Part shown: piece after piece, positions 4,917-5,363 of the stretch
Layout: each line of letters starts with the position of its first letter
How positions within the stretch are numbered: position 1 is the stretch's first letter
Source: Fimbriimonadaceae bacterium
GTDB taxonomy: Bacteria; Armatimonadota; Fimbriimonadia; Fimbriimonadales; Fimbriimonadaceae
Length of the DNA: 5,363 nt
Assembly (NCBI GenBank): GCA_022842565.1
Contig: JALHPH010000138.1
Coordinates: forward strand, 1-5,363
Direction: 5' to 3'
Notes under the pieces: model-generated
The model's input: the letters and a program-made list of their open reading frames with translations, nothing else
Databases searched by the model: none
Told to the model about the DNA's origin: nothing
Program-made: the position numbers and the translations under genes

Positions 4917-5363
4917 ATGGCCGCATCAGTGGCCACCCCCACCTCTCTGATTGCCCTAGTCGGAAATCCCAACGCGGGCAAAACATCTCTTTTTAACGTT
5001 CTCACTGGTTCGCAGCAAAAGACCGGTAACTACGCAGGCGTCACGGTCGAGAGGCACGAAGGCGAGTTCGTGCTCGATGGCGTGCCGTACCGAGTGTTCG
5101 ACGTTCCTGGCCTCTACTCGCTGATCCCTATGTCGGAAGACGAGGTGATTGCCACCCAAGTGATTCAGGGCGAAGCTGGCCAACAGGCCCCCGATCTTTT
5201 CATTTGTGTGGTGGACGTCACCAACCTTGAGCGCAACCTTTACTTCTTCGCTCAAATCGCCCAGCTCGGAAAGCCGGTGGTTGTCGCGCTCACCATGTCC
5301 GACCTTCTCGCCAAATCCGGCGTGAAGCTCGACCGAGAAAAGCTTCAAGCATCCCTCGGCGTA
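4917..5363 (+). CDS. feoB: Ferrous iron transport protein B, N-terminal GTPase domain (partial)
   Basis: The first 149 residues of FeoB, the membrane protein that imports Fe(II). This part is the cytoplasmic G domain; the GDI and transmembrane domains lie beyond the window. G1 is GNPNAGKTSL (16-25). G2 is T43 within GNYAGVTVERHEG (37-49). G3 is DVPG (62-65) in FDVPGLYSL. DVTNLERNLYF (100-110) is the family's signature helix. G4 is T126-M-S-D129, with Thr in place of the commoner Asn, a variant I recall also in Thermotoga FeoB. The ATG follows the feoA TAG with no gap, so the two are surely cotranscribed and probably translationally coupled. No frameshift is seen in the visible part. The typical full length is about 650-770 residues. 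Confidence 0.97.
   Translation, partial: MAASVATPTSLIALVGNPNAGKTSLFNVLTGSQQKTGNYAGVTVERHEGEFVLDGVPYRVFDVPGLYSLIPMSEDEVIATQVIQGEAGQQAPDLFICVVDVTNLERNLYFFAQIAQLGKPVVVALTMSDLLAKSGVKLDREKLQASLGV

Noticed and set aside
5293..5304. Thr in place of Asn in the FeoB G4 motif (TMSD)
   Set aside because: Thr is an accepted variant of the G4 position in this GTPase class and, as I recall, occurs in other FeoB proteins. It is not evidence of a broken GTPase.
1..5363. A new defence, mobile or biosynthetic system in this window
   Set aside because: Every substantial gene falls in a known family with normal length and motifs, and there are no transposases, integrases, nucleases, reverse transcriptases, repeat arrays or structured RNA genes that I can recognise.

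Overview
The gene content suggests a bacterium of the Armatimonadota (Fimbriimonas-like) or a related lineage. The main clue is the prepilin-like protein at 489-1400. Its N-terminus ([20 protein letters not shown] followed by FPVLSQAR...KK...SNAKQLG...MYISDNDET) is very close to the pseudopilins that occur in many copies in armatimonadal genomes. Planctomycetes are the main alternative. By eye the DNA is moderately GC-rich. The taxonomy is an inference from protein style and has not been tested by a search.

Layout. Bases 1-14 are not genomic: they equal the 3' end of the Illumina read-1 adapter, so the assembled contig probably ends here. Bases 15-380 (minus) hold the N-terminal half of the succinate dehydrogenase/fumarate reductase iron-sulfur subunit. 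A terminator hairpin (about 431-468) separates it from the prepilin-like gene (minus, 489-1400). A 170-base divergent intergenic region (1401-1570) carries a good promoter and two small hairpins for the pilin transcript, and a weaker promoter for the plus-strand genes. A tightly packed plus-strand operon follows (1571-3554): a WecG/TagA-type glycosyltransferase, a PduO-type cobalamin adenosyltransferase and an exported LolA-like protein, each pair joined by an ATGA stop/start overlap. The operon meets a minus-strand old-yellow-enzyme family oxidoreductase (3551-4633) tail to tail, with a 4-base overlap of the stop codons. Divergent from the oxidoreductase is the ferrous iron uptake pair feoA (4680-4916) and feoB (from 4917, cut by the window end), with no bases between them.

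How the genes fit together. Most genes are housekeeping or envelope functions: respiration, envelope polysaccharide synthesis, adenosylcobalamin supply, a LolA-type periplasmic protein, flavin-dependent reduction and Fe(II) import. I see no CRISPR array, phage, transposon, tRNA or rRNA, and no convincing new multi-gene system. The points most worth a second look are a cysteine-rich FeoA, a pseudopilin that seems to have lost both the conserved cysteines and the H-X9-DG motif of its family, a possible leaderless promoter on the sdhB-like gene, and the adapter remnant.
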